The notes: generated by a model not told the origin, from the sequence alone. Shown: positions 51,251 to 63,643, numbered from the stretch's first letter. The stretch is DNA of 64,000 nt from Prevotella sp. (GCA_023663025.1 JAMPIC010000002.1:148739-212738); one strand, 5' to 3'. Program-made: numbers and translations.

Positions 51251-52537
51251 TTACCTATCGCCGAATTTATTCATGACAAGCCCCGTTATAAGCTTGGGGT
51301 AGAAATATGTGGACTTTTGGGGCATTTTTTCCGAAGCCGCCGCCACGTCCCTTATCTCGGAAACCTTGGTGGGGTTCAGGATAAAGGAGCAGTCCGCGCC
51401 GTCCATGTCCACCGCCCAAAGAGCCTCCTCGCGGGAACGGGTGTAGCTCAGATTTTTCTGATTTGCCATATTTTCCTTGTCGACGCCGAAAATCCTTTCC
51501 AGCACAAGGCTGTGCAGAACGGTCACGTCCAGACCGCAGTAAGCCTCCGACATACCGGGAAGCAGCCTCTTAACGGCGTTTTCGTCCTTCAGCGTCATGA
51601 CGTAGCACTTTCCCGCGCCCGCGTACATAGCAAAGGTTTTTCCGCCCTCGTCGTAAGCCTTGTTGAGAGCCGCCTGCATACGTCCCTCGTCGGGAGCCTG
51701 TGCGATATCAAAGTAATGTCCGCACTCCTCAAGTACGGTATCAATATGAAACCCGGCAAGTCCCCGCACTATCCTGTGCGTGGGGAAAACCACCAATCCG
51801 GGATTTTCCATATTGACCAGCATCATCATCACATAGCCGCTTTGGTCGCCGGGAACGGCTTTCCCCGCGGCGCAAAGGCTCTTGTGGAAATTCAGAGCCG
51901 TCTCGTAGCGGTGGTGACCGTCGGCGATATAGAGCTTTTTATCGGCGAAAGCCGCCGTAAGCTTCCCGATTATTTCCTTGTCGGAAATTCTCCACATTCT
52001 GTGAACGGTTCCGTCCCCGTCCGTGACTTCCGCGTCGGGTGCGCCTTTCGAGCAGCCGTCCACCGTACCGCAGACCGAATTGTCCCCGTCGCTGTAGAGG
52101 GAATATATCATGCTGAAATTGCAGAAAGTCTCGCTCATAAGGTCGAACCTGTCCTGCTTAGCCTTTGAAAGCGTCTCCTCGTGGGGAAGAACTATCCCCC
52201 GGTCAAAATCCGTCAGCCTTACAAGGGAAACGAACCCTTTCAGCGAACGCCTTGCGCCGTTTGCGGTGAACAGCATTTCGTAGACGTACAGGCTGTCCTC
52301 CTCATCGCGGGCAAGGATATTCCCGTCAAGCCAGCGTTCAAGGACGTCTCCCGCGTTTTTGTAACGTTCCCCGCCGCCCTCGGGAAGCTCCAGCCTTATA
52401 ACATTGCGGGGATTTTTAGCAAGATAGCTTTCCCGCTGACTGTCGGAAATTATATCGTAAGGCGGACACACCAGCGAGTTCGGCTCTCCCGCCGCCTCGG
52501 TGTACCTTATACCCTTGAAAGCCTTTATTTCAGCCAT
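51251..52537 (-). CDS. DUF1015 family protein
   Basis: A 428-residue DUF1015 protein, from KAFKGIRYT at the start, VCPPYDIIS, LYIADGHHRYETAL with its conserved GHHRYE, and a C-terminal AxxMPxKSTYFYPKL. The HHRYE set looks catalytic or metal-binding. Some family members are described as degradation or kinase-like enzymes, but none is settled. It lies 19 bases downstream of secA. GGAGGAG precedes the start. Confidence 0.88.
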   Translation of the reverse strand: MAEIKAFKGIRYTEAAGEPNSLVCPPYDIISDSQRESYLAKNPRNVIRLELPEGGGERYKNAGDVLERWLDGNILARDEEDSLYVYEMLFTANGARRSLKGFVSLVRLTDFDRGIVLPHEETLSKAKQDRFDLMSETFCNFSMIYSLYSDGDNSVCGTVDGCSKGAPDAEVTDGDGTVHRMWRISDKEIIGKLTAAFADKKLYIADGHHRYETALNFHKSLCAAGKAVPGDQSGYVMMMLVNMENPGLVVFPTHRIVRGLAGFHIDTVLEECGHYFDIAQAPDEGRMQAALNKAYDEGGKTFAMYAGAGKCYVMTLKDENAVKRLLPGMSEAYCGLDVTVLHSLVLERIFGVDKENMANQKNLSYTRSREEALWAVDMDGADCSFILNPTKVSEIRDVAAASEKMPQKSTYFYPKLITGLVMNKFGDR

Positions 52538-52556
52538 TTTCGGACTCTCCTCCCGG

Positions 52557-55301
<2,745 letters not shown>

Positions 55302-55389
55302 TAATTAATTCCACCTTTATTTTAAAGCATCTGCGTTATTTTAAACCTAAAAACGCGCCAAAACCGCACATACGGCATGATATGTAATA

Positions 55390-55418
55390 ATTATACTCCA
55401 AAAAAATAAATTTGTCAA
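55390..55418 (-). promoter_or_regulatory. Sigma-A promoter of secA
   Basis: On the minus strand perfect TTGACA, 17 bases, TATAAT. Confidence 0.8.
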
Positions 55419-55460
55419 CGTTTTTTCACAACTAATATAATAATCGGGGAATAAATTGTC

Positions 55461-55489
55461 TTGACTTTCAACGGGAATTGGGTTAAACT
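55461..55489 (+). promoter_or_regulatory. Sigma-A promoter of the zinc-ribbon/TPR gene
   Basis: TTGACT, 17 bases, TAAACT, about 40 bases before the start. Confidence 0.55.
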
Positions 55490-55528
55490 TAAAATATCTT
55501 TTGAAGGTCTGTTCTCGGAGGTGAGCCG

Positions 55529-57043
55529 ATGCGCTGCGGATACTGCGGACAAAAAATGAGAGATACAGCCAAATTCTGCCCGTACTGCGGAAAGGAAAAC
55601 GTCGGGAACGGCTCCGAATTTGCGGGAAAGTTTGACAGTAAGGACGGATTTTTCATCGTAAAATCTCAGGAAATTTTTTCCGAAAGGAAAAAAAACGGAA
55701 CAGTACGTCCCCGTAAGCCGCTGAAACCCCGCATTGCCGCCGCAGCGGCTTCGCTGTGTGTTATCGCGGTCTGCGCGGCGGCTTATATCGCAGTAAGGCT
55801 CGCCGCGCCCGCAATAAACTACTCCAATGCGGAAAAGCTTTTCGCGGAAGGCAGCCACGCAGAAGCCGAGGAGGTTTTCGCCAAGCTGGGCGATTACAAG
55901 GACAGCAGGGAGTACGTCCTCAGATGCCGGTACGGCGTCGCCTCCGGACTTATGGAGGACGGACTTTACCCCGAGGCGGCGGACGCTTTCACGGCTCTCG
56001 ACGGCTATGCCGACTCAAATCTCCGCGCAGCGGAATGCATGCTCAAGCTTGCGGACGATTACGCCGACAGCGGAAATCTCCGGTCGGCAGCTTCGGTCTA
56101 CGCTGCCGCGGGAAAACCCGAGCTTGCGAGACTTGCCGCAAAGCGCAGAGCGGCGGCTCTTGCAGAAAACGGGGACTATTTCGCCGCTGCCGAGGTTTCC
56201 GAAAAATACGGCGACACGGAAGCCGCCCTTGAATACCGCTACACGGGCGCATCCAAGGCAAGGAACGGCGGCGATCTGCTGACTGCCGCCGAAAATTTTT
56301 ACTATGTCGGAGCATACAGGGACGCCCCGGTGCAGGCGGACAAATGCGCATACGAATACTGCCTGTCCGAATATGAGAAAAACGGCGCGTCGGATTGGAT
56401 CGTCAGGGGCTTTTATTTTCTCGGGGACTACTTGGATTCGCGCGAGATGTTCACCGAGACCGCCTACGCCTACGGCAAAAAGTGCCTTGAAGAGGAAAAC
56501 TATCCTGCGGCGGCGGCAATGTTCAGAAATACGGGCTCATACGAGGATTCGCAGGCTCTGCTGTATGAGACGAGGTACGCGCTGGGCAACTCGCTGGCGG
56601 AAACCGATCCCGCTTCGGCGCGGTCAGTGTTCGCGCTGCTGAGCACATATCTTGACAGCTCCGAAAAGAAAAAAGCCGCAGCGGAAACGCTTGCCGCCAA
56701 AGAACCGGCGGACGGAGAACCGTATGAAGCCGAAAGCTGGTACGCGGACGGATACACTTCCACGGAGGACTATTTTACCGTTGTGTTCGCCAAAAGCGAC
56801 GTCCTGCACGTTTCCTGCACGGCGGGCACTGACGCCATTTCCCCGCCCGTTACCCTTACGCTCACGCTCCGGGACAGCGCGGGAAACGAAGTCTCCGCGG
56901 ACTGCGAAAACGTCCGCAACAGCGGGTCTTTCAGCGGCAGCTTTTCGCTGTCCTCGGCTGCGCCCGGCGAGGCGGAGATCGTTATTTCCCGCAAGGACAG
57001 CGGCTCGGTGCTGAGAACAATGCCCATAACCATTGCGGATTAG
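55529..57043 (+). CDS. Zinc-ribbon membrane protein with helical repeats
   Basis: A 504-residue protein. A double-CxxC zinc ribbon at the N-terminus (MRCGYCGQKM, FCPYCGKEN) is followed by a basic stretch and one membrane helix (~70-92). Then come ~8 helical-hairpin repeats of 25-40 residues with the motif A..F..LG.Y.DS (KLGDYKDSREY, ALDGYADSN, FLGDYLDSRE, NTGSYEDSQ), related to TPR/Sel1-like solenoids. The C-terminal ~110 residues are a beta-sandwich-like domain. Topology places the ribbon in the cytoplasm and the solenoid outside. No catalytic motif; a scaffold role is plausible. Confidence 0.78.
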   Translation: MRCGYCGQKMRDTAKFCPYCGKENVGNGSEFAGKFDSKDGFFIVKSQEIFSERKKNGTVRPRKPLKPRIAAAAASLCVIAVCAAAYIAVRLAAPAINYSNAEKLFAEGSHAEAEEVFAKLGDYKDSREYVLRCRYGVASGLMEDGLYPEAADAFTALDGYADSNLRAAECMLKLADDYADSGNLRSAASVYAAAGKPELARLAAKRRAAALAENGDYFAAAEVSEKYGDTEAALEYRYTGASKARNGGDLLTAAENFYYVGAYRDAPVQADKCAYEYCLSEYEKNGASDWIVRGFYFLGDYLDSREMFTETAYAYGKKCLEEENYPAAAAMFRNTGSYEDSQALLYETRYALGNSLAETDPASARSVFALLSTYLDSSEKKKAAAETLAAKEPADGEPYEAESWYADGYTSTEDYFTVVFAKSDVLHVSCTAGTDAISPPVTLTLTLRDSAGNEVSADCENVRNSGSFSGSFSLSSAAPGEAEIVISRKDSGSVLRTMPITIAD

Positions 57044-57214
57044 CTTCATAACGGGAAATTGCTTTGAACGGCGCGGATACGGTATGCGTTTGAGCAGGTT
57101 CAATCATTAATTTTTTATTGCCGTTCTGTTAAATAATTTGCCACTCAACGCCTTATTTGTTTAATATATATAAATATTTCGGGAAAAGTTTGTACAATTT
57201 TTTAAAATTGTATG

Positions 57215-57243
57215 ATGACAAAATCACGGGAATATGTTAAAAT
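57215..57243 (+). promoter_or_regulatory. Probable promoter of the GGDEF gene
   Basis: ATGACA, 17 bases, TAAAAT, with an A/T-rich palindrome (acaatttt/aaaattgt) just upstream. Confidence 0.5.
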
Positions 57244-57290
57244 ATTATTAAGGCTGAAACGCCGGAATAATATTTTCGGAGGGTATCGTT

Positions 57291-59228
57291 TTGCGTAAAT
57301 TCAGAAAACTTTTAGGCGTTATAATCGCTCAGTCCGACGCCCCCTATCAGTCAAAGCTTCTCGAGGGTATCCTTAAACAGGCGTTTGAGCTTAACTACGA
57401 CGTCGCCGTCTTTTCCACATTTAATAAAGATAAGCTTTCCGACGCTTGGCACGAGGGCGACGCAAATATATTTTCAATGATAAACTACTCCGTACTCGAC
57501 GGCATTATTTTCGTGCCCGACACGCTCCAGGTCGGCGGCATTGCCGAACGCACCGAAAAGGAAATTAAAAAGAAATTCGGCAGACCCGTGGTATCGGTGG
57601 ACATTGCCACGGAGGGCTTCAATAACATTTTCACCGACGACGTTCAGAACGTCAAAATGCTGATATCCCACCTGATCGAGGTACATAAGCTAACCGACAT
57701 AGCCTTTATGACCGGTATCAAGGGACACCCCCATTCCACAAACCGTCTCACCGGCTACTACGAGGCGATGATAGAACACGGTCTGCCCATTGACAGAAGC
57801 CGCGTGTTTTACGGCGATTTCTGGTACAACAAGGGCGAGGAGGTCGTTCAGACCCTTTTGGACGACGAACGTCCCATGCCGCAGGCTATCGCGTGCGCAA
57901 ACGATACCATGGCGATAAGCGTATGCGAGGCTCTGAAAGCCCACGGACTGCGCGTTCCCGAGGACGTCGCCGTTACGGGCTATGACTCCATCGAGGCGGG
58001 CATAAACTACGTCCCCGCCATAACCTCCTCGGACGTTCCCGCCGGAAACACGGGCATACGCGCGGTAAGGTTCATTCACAGCCTTATCGGCGGCACAAAG
58101 TTCAAGGACGAACCGTGCGGCGCGGAAATAAGCGTCGCCAAAAGCTGCGGCTGCTCGGTAAATATCGCCGAAAAAATGCGCGTCAAAAGCAAAAGCTGGC
58201 GGGACAGCGACCTTTACGGCGATTTCGATTCCACCTACAATTTTATGCTCGAAGCTCTCATATCCGAAAAGGACTACGAAAAATATATAGGCACTCTCGG
58301 CTGGTACACCCACCAGATAGGCGAGTTCGACCACTTCTACCTGTGCGTATGCGATAACTGGGACAATCCCGGCGAGACGGATCAAAATCCCGATTACCTG
58401 AAAAAAGGCTACACAAAAAAGATGCTTCTTCCGCTGCACAAGCACGCGGGAAGCAACTATGTGGATCTTGACCGTTCCTTTGACCTTTCGGAAATGCTCC
58501 CCGCGCTTTATGAAAGACGTCCCGCGCCGACCGCGTTTTATTTCGGTCCGCTGCATTTCAACGACAGGTGCTTCGGCTATTCTGCGATCTCTTTCGGCAG
58601 AGAAACCGTCTCCTATACGCACACCTACCGCAAATGGATGCGCTATGTGTGCGCCTCGTTCGAGAGCCTGCGGCGGCAGAGAAACCTCCAGTACCTGTAC
58701 AGCAAAATGGAGGACAACGCCGTTACCGACCTGCTCACGGGCATTTATAACAGAAACGGCTTCAATCTCTACGCCGGGCAAAGCCTGTCCGATGCGAAGA
58801 AAAAGGACGGCTTCTTTACCCTTATCCTCGGCGATATGAATAACCTGAAATACGTCAACGACACTTTCGGTCACGTCGAGGGCGACTTCGCGATAAAATC
58901 CGTGGCGGACGCTTTCAGGCACGCCTACAGCGCGGATTTCTGCTACAGGATCGGCGGAGACGAGTTCCTTATCGTTACGGGCGATATTTCCTCCCGGGAG
59001 GAAATCGACAGCGTCTGCGGGAAAATACAGGAACATCTCAGGAATATAAACGATACCGCTAACAAGCCGTATTCCACAAGCGTAAGTCTGGGCGTTTACT
59101 TTGACAAGGCTTCGGCGCTGGATAACGTGGAGCAGGCTGTCTCTGCGGCGGACAAGAAAATGTTTGAGGAAAAAGAAAGATACAAGCGCGAGGAGGGCTT
59201 CAGCTACAGGACTTGTCACAAAATGTGA
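57291..59228 (+). CDS. LacI-like sensor domain fused to a GGDEF diguanylate cyclase
   Basis: A 645-residue protein starting at TTG (GGAGG eight bases upstream). Residues ~8-285 are a LacI/GalR-type periplasmic-binding fold (LGVIIAQSDAPYQSKLLEGI, ACANDTMAISVCEAL, VAVTGYDSIEAG) without the helix-turn-helix. A ~165-residue linker domain follows, then a GGDEF domain (~475-640) with RIGGDEFLIV at ~555. The active-site GGDEF is intact, so cyclic di-GMP synthesis is predicted. The inhibitory RxxD site is not seen. There is no signal peptide or membrane helix, so the sensor is cytosolic and would read an intracellular sugar or derivative. Confidence 0.88.
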   Translation: MRKFRKLLGVIIAQSDAPYQSKLLEGILKQAFELNYDVAVFSTFNKDKLSDAWHEGDANIFSMINYSVLDGIIFVPDTLQVGGIAERTEKEIKKKFGRPVVSVDIATEGFNNIFTDDVQNVKMLISHLIEVHKLTDIAFMTGIKGHPHSTNRLTGYYEAMIEHGLPIDRSRVFYGDFWYNKGEEVVQTLLDDERPMPQAIACANDTMAISVCEALKAHGLRVPEDVAVTGYDSIEAGINYVPAITSSDVPAGNTGIRAVRFIHSLIGGTKFKDEPCGAEISVAKSCGCSVNIAEKMRVKSKSWRDSDLYGDFDSTYNFMLEALISEKDYEKYIGTLGWYTHQIGEFDHFYLCVCDNWDNPGETDQNPDYLKKGYTKKMLLPLHKHAGSNYVDLDRSFDLSEMLPALYERRPAPTAFYFGPLHFNDRCFGYSAISFGRETVSYTHTYRKWMRYVCASFESLRRQRNLQYLYSKMEDNAVTDLLTGIYNRNGFNLYAGQSLSDAKKKDGFFTLILGDMNNLKYVNDTFGHVEGDFAIKSVADAFRHAYSADFCYRIGGDEFLIVTGDISSREEIDSVCGKIQEHLRNINDTANKPYSTSVSLGVYFDKASALDNVEQAVSAADKKMFEEKERYKREEGFSYRTCHKM

Positions 59229-59286
59229 TTATGCCCATAACGCGGGAGCTTGGATTGTGCAAAATCAACAAAAATAAAAAATACGC

Positions 59287-59315
59287 TTGACAAATGTCTT
59301 TTAAGGGCGTAAAAT
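59287..59315 (+). promoter_or_regulatory. Sigma-A promoter of the trp operon
   Basis: TTGACA, 17 bases, TAAAAT, about 370 bases before trpE. Confidence 0.75.
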
Positions 59316-59344
59316 GTTACTGTAATTTAATATTGTAAATTCGT

Positions 59345-59670
59345 TGAGCAAAAGTAAGTAGCATACGCGACGATGAATCAGAGAGCCCGCGTTCGGTGTG
59401 AGTCGGGTCATAACGGCGTCTGTGAATGGATTTGTGAGAAGCAAGGGCAAACAGCCGTGTTCCGGCTCAGTAGTCCGCGCCGCGTTTCCTGCGTTAGTGG
59501 ATAGGGTATTTATGCGTATGCGGCGTACTTGACCGGAATTGCAGTACTGCGCGTTCGCTTGTATCCAAAAGAGGCGGGCGCTTTTTTTCGTCCGTAAAGG
59601 TTGGGTGGCACCACGAGGTTTATCGTCCCGACAGCCGAGATTTCGGCTGCGGACTTTAAACCTCTTTTTA
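59345..59670 (+). promoter_or_regulatory. T-box leader, tryptophan-specific
   Basis: A T-box riboswitch. Stem I carries the conserved CAGAGAGCC. The specifier loop reads GAA-TGG-A with TGG (Trp) at 59427-59429. The T-box sequence AAGGTTGGGTGGCACCACG is at 59597-59615. The competing terminator pairs gaggttta (59615-59622) with taaacctc (59657-59664), ending in TTTTTA. Uncharged tRNA-Trp is expected to favour antitermination and expression of trpEGDCF. Confidence 0.92.
59615..59670 (+). terminator. T-box attenuator terminator
   Basis: An 8-bp outer stem with an inner gtcc/ggac and an agccga/tcggct hairpin, then TTTTTATTT. It shares bases with the antiterminator. Confidence 0.88.
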
Positions 59671-59689
59671 TTTGAAAGGAGATCAAACT

Positions 59690-61159
59690 ATGCTGTATCC
59701 GTCAAAAGAAGAAGTCAAAAGACTTCTTTCAAGCTACAAGACAGTGCCCGTTTTCTACGAGCTGCTTATCGACAACTGCACTCCCGTGGGACTTTTTTCC
59801 ATACTCAGGGAAAAGTACGAAAACTGCTTTATTCTGGAAAGCGTCGACAACACCGAGCAGTGGGGACGCTACTCGTTCATAGGGATCGACCCCAAAACCG
59901 AAGTCCGCATTTACGGGGACGAGGCGCAGATAATTAACGGTTCGGAGTGCGAAACAAAAAAATGTCCAAACCCCATCGAGCTTTTCAACGGTATTCTGGA
60001 AAAGCGCACCTCCCCCGTTTTCATTAACAGACCCAAGCTTACGGGCGGTTTGATAGGATATTTCGGCTACGACACGGTGAGACGTTTCGAGAAGAAGCTT
60101 GTGAACGTTCCCGAGGACGATTTGAAAATGCCCGATTCCAATATGTTCCTCTACGACGAGATCGTGGCTTACGACCATCTTACCAACAAGGCGATAATCA
60201 TTCTCAACATCAACGCGGGAGAGGATATCGACGCTAAGTACGAGGAATACATCGGCAGGACTATCGAGATAGGAAGGCTTCTCGCCGAGGGCAAGCCCAC
60301 AGCCGTTTCCCACGGAGACGGAAAGGAGATCAGCGTTGTCTCCAATGTCACAAAGGAAGAATTTATCGGAATGGTGGAGACTGCCAAAAATCACATTCTG
60401 GACGGGGACATCAGCCAGGTGGTGCTGTCCCAGCGGTTTGAGATAGACGACCCGCCCGCTCCCTTCGACGTTTACCGTATGCTGCGTTCCACAAATCCCT
60501 CGCCCTATCTTTATTACTTCGACCACAAGGACTACTGCATTGCGGGAGCTTCTCCCGAAATGCTGGTGAACGTTACCGACGGCGCGGTTGTCACAAAGCC
60601 TATCGCGGGAACCGTGGGCAGAGGCGTTACCGAAGCCGAGGACAAGGCTCTCGAGCGGCAGCTTCTGAACGACCCCAAGGAGCGCGCCGAGCATACCATG
60701 CTTGTGGATCTGGGCAGAAACGACGTGGGCAAGGTCTGCGGCTTCGGCACTGTGAACGTTACCGACTTTATGCGGGTGGAACGCTACTCCAAAGTAATGC
60801 ACCTGGTTTCGGACGTTCAGGGAAAGCTTGCCGACGGCAAGACCGCTCTGGACGCGCTGATGTCGGTGCTCCCCGCGGGTACTCTTTCGGGTGCGCCCAA
60901 GGTAAGGGCGATGGAGATAATCGACGAGCTTGAAAACAGGAAGCGCGGTCTTTACGGCGGAACGGTGGGATACCTTGCTTTCAGCGGCAATATCGACACC
61001 TGCATCGCCATAAGGACGGTGCTCTTCCGCAACGGAAAGGCTTACGTCCAGGCGGGCGCGGGAATAGTCTATGACAGCGTTCCCGAAAAGGAATACGAGG
61101 AAACCAAGAACAAGGCTTTGGCTGTGGTGAACGCGATAGCCGAAGCGGCGCGGCTTTGA
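59690..61159 (+). CDS. trpE: Anthranilate synthase component I
   Basis: A 489-residue chorismate-using enzyme. Seen: the N-terminal LESV..(E) feedback-site region, the core IAGASPEMLV, GTVGRG, LVDLGRNDVG, PAGTLSGAPKVRAMEIID and the ending VQAGAGIVYDS. It makes anthranilate with the TrpG domain encoded next. The ATG at 59690 is eight bases after AAAGGAG; a TTG at 59672 lies in the terminator tail. It is the first gene after the T-box leader. Confidence 0.96.
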   Translation: MLYPSKEEVKRLLSSYKTVPVFYELLIDNCTPVGLFSILREKYENCFILESVDNTEQWGRYSFIGIDPKTEVRIYGDEAQIINGSECETKKCPNPIELFNGILEKRTSPVFINRPKLTGGLIGYFGYDTVRRFEKKLVNVPEDDLKMPDSNMFLYDEIVAYDHLTNKAIIILNINAGEDIDAKYEEYIGRTIEIGRLLAEGKPTAVSHGDGKEISVVSNVTKEEFIGMVETAKNHILDGDISQVVLSQRFEIDDPPAPFDVYRMLRSTNPSPYLYYFDHKDYCIAGASPEMLVNVTDGAVVTKPIAGTVGRGVTEAEDKALERQLLNDPKERAEHTMLVDLGRNDVGKVCGFGTVNVTDFMRVERYSKVMHLVSDVQGKLADGKTALDALMSVLPAGTLSGAPKVRAMEIIDELENRKRGLYGGTVGYLAFSGNIDTCIAIRTVLFRNGKAYVQAGAGIVYDSVPEKEYEETKNKALAVVNAIAEAARL

Positions 61160-61174
61160 TGGGAGGCGGCAGAT

Positions 61175-62809
61175 ATGATCCTGATGATAGATAATTACGA
61201 CAGCTTTACTTACAATCTTTACCAGCTTATAGGCGCTCTTTACGCGGATATCAAGGTCGTCCGCAACGACGAGATAACCGTTGAGGAGATCGAAAAGCTG
61301 AAACCGGAGGCGCTGATCGTCTCCCCCGGTCCCGGATATCCTGCGGACGCGGGAATTTCCGTGGAAGCCGTTAAAAGGTTCAGCGGCGAGATACCCATTC
61401 TCGGCATCTGTCTGGGACACCAGGCTGTCGCCGAGGCTTTCGGTGGAAAGATCGTCCGCGCGAAAATCCCCATGCACGGCAAGGGAACGGAAATAAGCGT
61501 GAACACGGACTGTCCGATTTTTGCGGGACTTCCCGAAAAGATAAACGCGGCAAGGTACCACTCGCTGATCGCGGATTCGATCACCCTGCCCGCCTGTCTG
61601 AGAGTTACCGCCACCGACGGGGACGGTCAGATAATGGCTCTGAGACACAAAACTCACCCCACCTACGGCGTGCAGTTCCACCCCGAATCCATTCTGACCG
61701 AACACGGCGCGGGGATAATTTCCGCGTTCCTGTGCGACGTGGCGGGCATACAGAACGCCGACAGGGAAGTAATTTCCATGCCGCGTGAAAAGAGAACCGC
61801 TCTTAAAAAGTACATCGCCAAAGCCGCCGACGGTCAGCACCTTACGGAGGAAGAAGCCGAAAACGCCATGAACATCATTATGTCCGACGGAGCTACCGAC
61901 GCACAGATAGCCGCGCTGCTCACCGCGATGCGCTGCAACGGCGAGACTATCGAAGAGATCACGGGCTTTGCAAGGATAATGCGCCGCAAGGCGAGCGTTG
62001 TCCCCTCGGCGAAGTCGGCGGTGGACATCGTGGGCACCGGCGGAGACGTTTCCAATACCTTTAACATTTCCACAACGTCCTCATTCGTTATCGCGGGAGC
62101 GGGGCTGAACGTCGCCAAACACGGAAACAGAAGCGTTTCCAGCAAAAGCGGCGCGGCGGACGTTCTCGAGGCTTTGGGCGTAAAGCTGAACCTTACTCCC
62201 GCAAAAGCTTCCGCCTGTATGAAAGAAGCGGGCATTGCGTTTCTGTTCGCACAGTCGTTCCACAAGGCGATGAGGTTCGTCGCTCCCGCCCGCCGCGAAA
62301 CGGGCATACGGACGGTGTTCAACATTCTCGGTCCTCTCGCAAATCCCGCCCTTTCGGACTATATCCTGCTGGGCGTTTACGACGAACGCCTGCTTGAAAT
62401 AATGGCGAAGGTTCTGATGAACTTGGGCGTAAAGGGCGCGATGATCGTTTACGGCGACGGACTTGACGAGGTTACGGTATGCGGCGTGACGACGGTCTGC
62501 GAGCTTCGGGACAGAAAGCTCATCAAGTATGAGATCAACCCCGAGGACTACGGCATGAGGATCGCTCCCAGGTCGGAGATAACGGGCGGAGACCCGCAGG
62601 CAAACGCCAAGATAACTCTGGATATCCTCACGGGCAAGGAAAAAGGCGCGAAGCGGGACATCGTTCTGCTGAATGCAGGCTGCGCCATCTACTGCACAGG
62701 CTCGGCGGCTTCCGTCGAGGAGGGAATTGAAATGGCACGCAGGTCGATAGACAGCGGCATGGCGTACTCCAAATTCGAGAAAATGAGAGATTTTACCAAC
62801 AGAGCCTGA
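61175..62809 (+). CDS. trpGD: TrpG-TrpD fusion: glutamine amidotransferase and anthranilate phosphoribosyltransferase
   Basis: A 544-residue bifunctional protein. Residues 1-195 are a class I glutamine amidotransferase with Cys79 in LGICLGHQA and His-Glu in VQFHPES. Residues ~205-544 are anthranilate phosphoribosyltransferase, with the phosphate-binding VDIVGTGGD and the NISTTSSFV and KHGNRSVSS motifs. The linker is ~10 residues. It supplies ammonia to TrpE and then adds phosphoribose. GGGAGG precedes the start; 15 bases separate it from trpE. Confidence 0.96.
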   Translation: MILMIDNYDSFTYNLYQLIGALYADIKVVRNDEITVEEIEKLKPEALIVSPGPGYPADAGISVEAVKRFSGEIPILGICLGHQAVAEAFGGKIVRAKIPMHGKGTEISVNTDCPIFAGLPEKINAARYHSLIADSITLPACLRVTATDGDGQIMALRHKTHPTYGVQFHPESILTEHGAGIISAFLCDVAGIQNADREVISMPREKRTALKKYIAKAADGQHLTEEEAENAMNIIMSDGATDAQIAALLTAMRCNGETIEEITGFARIMRRKASVVPSAKSAVDIVGTGGDVSNTFNISTTSSFVIAGAGLNVAKHGNRSVSSKSGAADVLEALGVKLNLTPAKASACMKEAGIAFLFAQSFHKAMRFVAPARRETGIRTVFNILGPLANPALSDYILLGVYDERLLEIMAKVLMNLGVKGAMIVYGDGLDEVTVCGVTTVCELRDRKLIKYEINPEDYGMRIAPRSEITGGDPQANAKITLDILTGKEKGAKRDIVLLNAGCAIYCTGSAASVEEGIEMARRSIDSGMAYSKFEKMRDFTNRA

Positions 62810-62830
62810 CGGTTCTTGAAAGGAAATTTT

Positions 62831-63643
62831 ATGATACTTGACGATATTACCGAAAAGCGCAGGGAACAGCTTTCGCGGGAAATTGCCGCCGTTCCGCTTA
62901 CGGAGGTGAGGGACATTGCCGAAAAAGCGGCTAAGCAGCCGACGGGACGGAGCTTCAAGGCGGCGTTAAAGTCCCTGCCCCGTCCTGCGGTAATCGCGGA
63001 GGTCAAAAAAGCGTCCCCTTCAAAGGGGATAATAAGCGAGGATTTCCGTCCCGCGGAGCAGGCTGCCGCTTACCAAAAAGCGGGAGCGGCGGCGGTCTCC
63101 TGCCTTACGGAGGAATACTATTTTAAAGGCTCGGCGGAATACTTTAAAGCCGTCCGCAAAACGGTAGGCATTCCCATGATACGAAAGGATTTCATAATCG
63201 ACCCGTATCAGATTTACGAGGCAAAGGCTATGGGCGCGGACGCGGTTCTGCTGATAGCGGCGATACTTTCCGAGGAACAGCTTAAGGAGTACAGGCTTAT
63301 CGCCGAGGAGCTCGGCATGGACGTTCTTGCCGAAAGCCACGACGAAAGGGAGCTTGAAGCGGTCATAGCTGCGGGCTGTACGGTATTCGGCATAAACAAC
63401 CGCAATCTGAAAACCTTTGAGACGTCTCTCGAAAACACAAGGCGGCTGGCGAAGCTTGTCCCCGAGGGCGGGATACTGGTCTCGGAAAGCGGCATAAGCA
63501 CGGCTGAGGATATGAAGCTCCTCGCCGACTTGGGCGCGGACGCGGTTCTCATAGGCGAAACGCTGATGAGAAGCGGAAGCATGGCAGCCTCATTGGCGGC
63601 AGCCGTGGAAAAGTCCATGAAAGAACTGAGGAAACTGCTGTGA
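62831..63643 (+). CDS. trpC: Indole-3-glycerol phosphate synthase
   Basis: A 270-residue TIM-barrel enzyme: AEVKKASPSKGII near the N-terminus with the catalytic lysine, IRKDFIIDPYQIYEA, INNRNLKTFE, and SESGIS. The ATG at 62831 follows GAAAGGA; a TTG at 62816 in frame is unneeded. The stop overlaps the trpF start by four bases. Confidence 0.96.
   Translation: MILDDITEKRREQLSREIAAVPLTEVRDIAEKAAKQPTGRSFKAALKSLPRPAVIAEVKKASPSKGIISEDFRPAEQAAAYQKAGAAAVSCLTEEYYFKGSAEYFKAVRKTVGIPMIRKDFIIDPYQIYEAKAMGADAVLLIAAILSEEQLKEYRLIAEELGMDVLAESHDERELEAVIAAGCTVFGINNRNLKTFETSLENTRRLAKLVPEGGILVSESGISTAEDMKLLADLGADAVLIGETLMRSGSMAASLAAAVEKSMKELRKLL

Noticed and set aside
57044..57290. A possible cyclic di-GMP riboswitch before the GGDEF gene
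   Set aside because: I looked for the GEMM core features and did not find them; the region is AT-rich with only a promoter and a small palindrome.
57690..59219. A 509-codon minus-strand frame opposite the LacI-GGDEF gene
   Set aside because: It is an antisense shadow; the plus strand carries intact LacI-like and GGDEF motifs.
59729..61840. A long minus-strand open frame (703 codons) opposite trpE and trpGD
   Set aside because: It is the antisense shadow of strongly recognisable trp genes in GC-rich codon usage; its translation shows no domain and it has no ribosome binding site.
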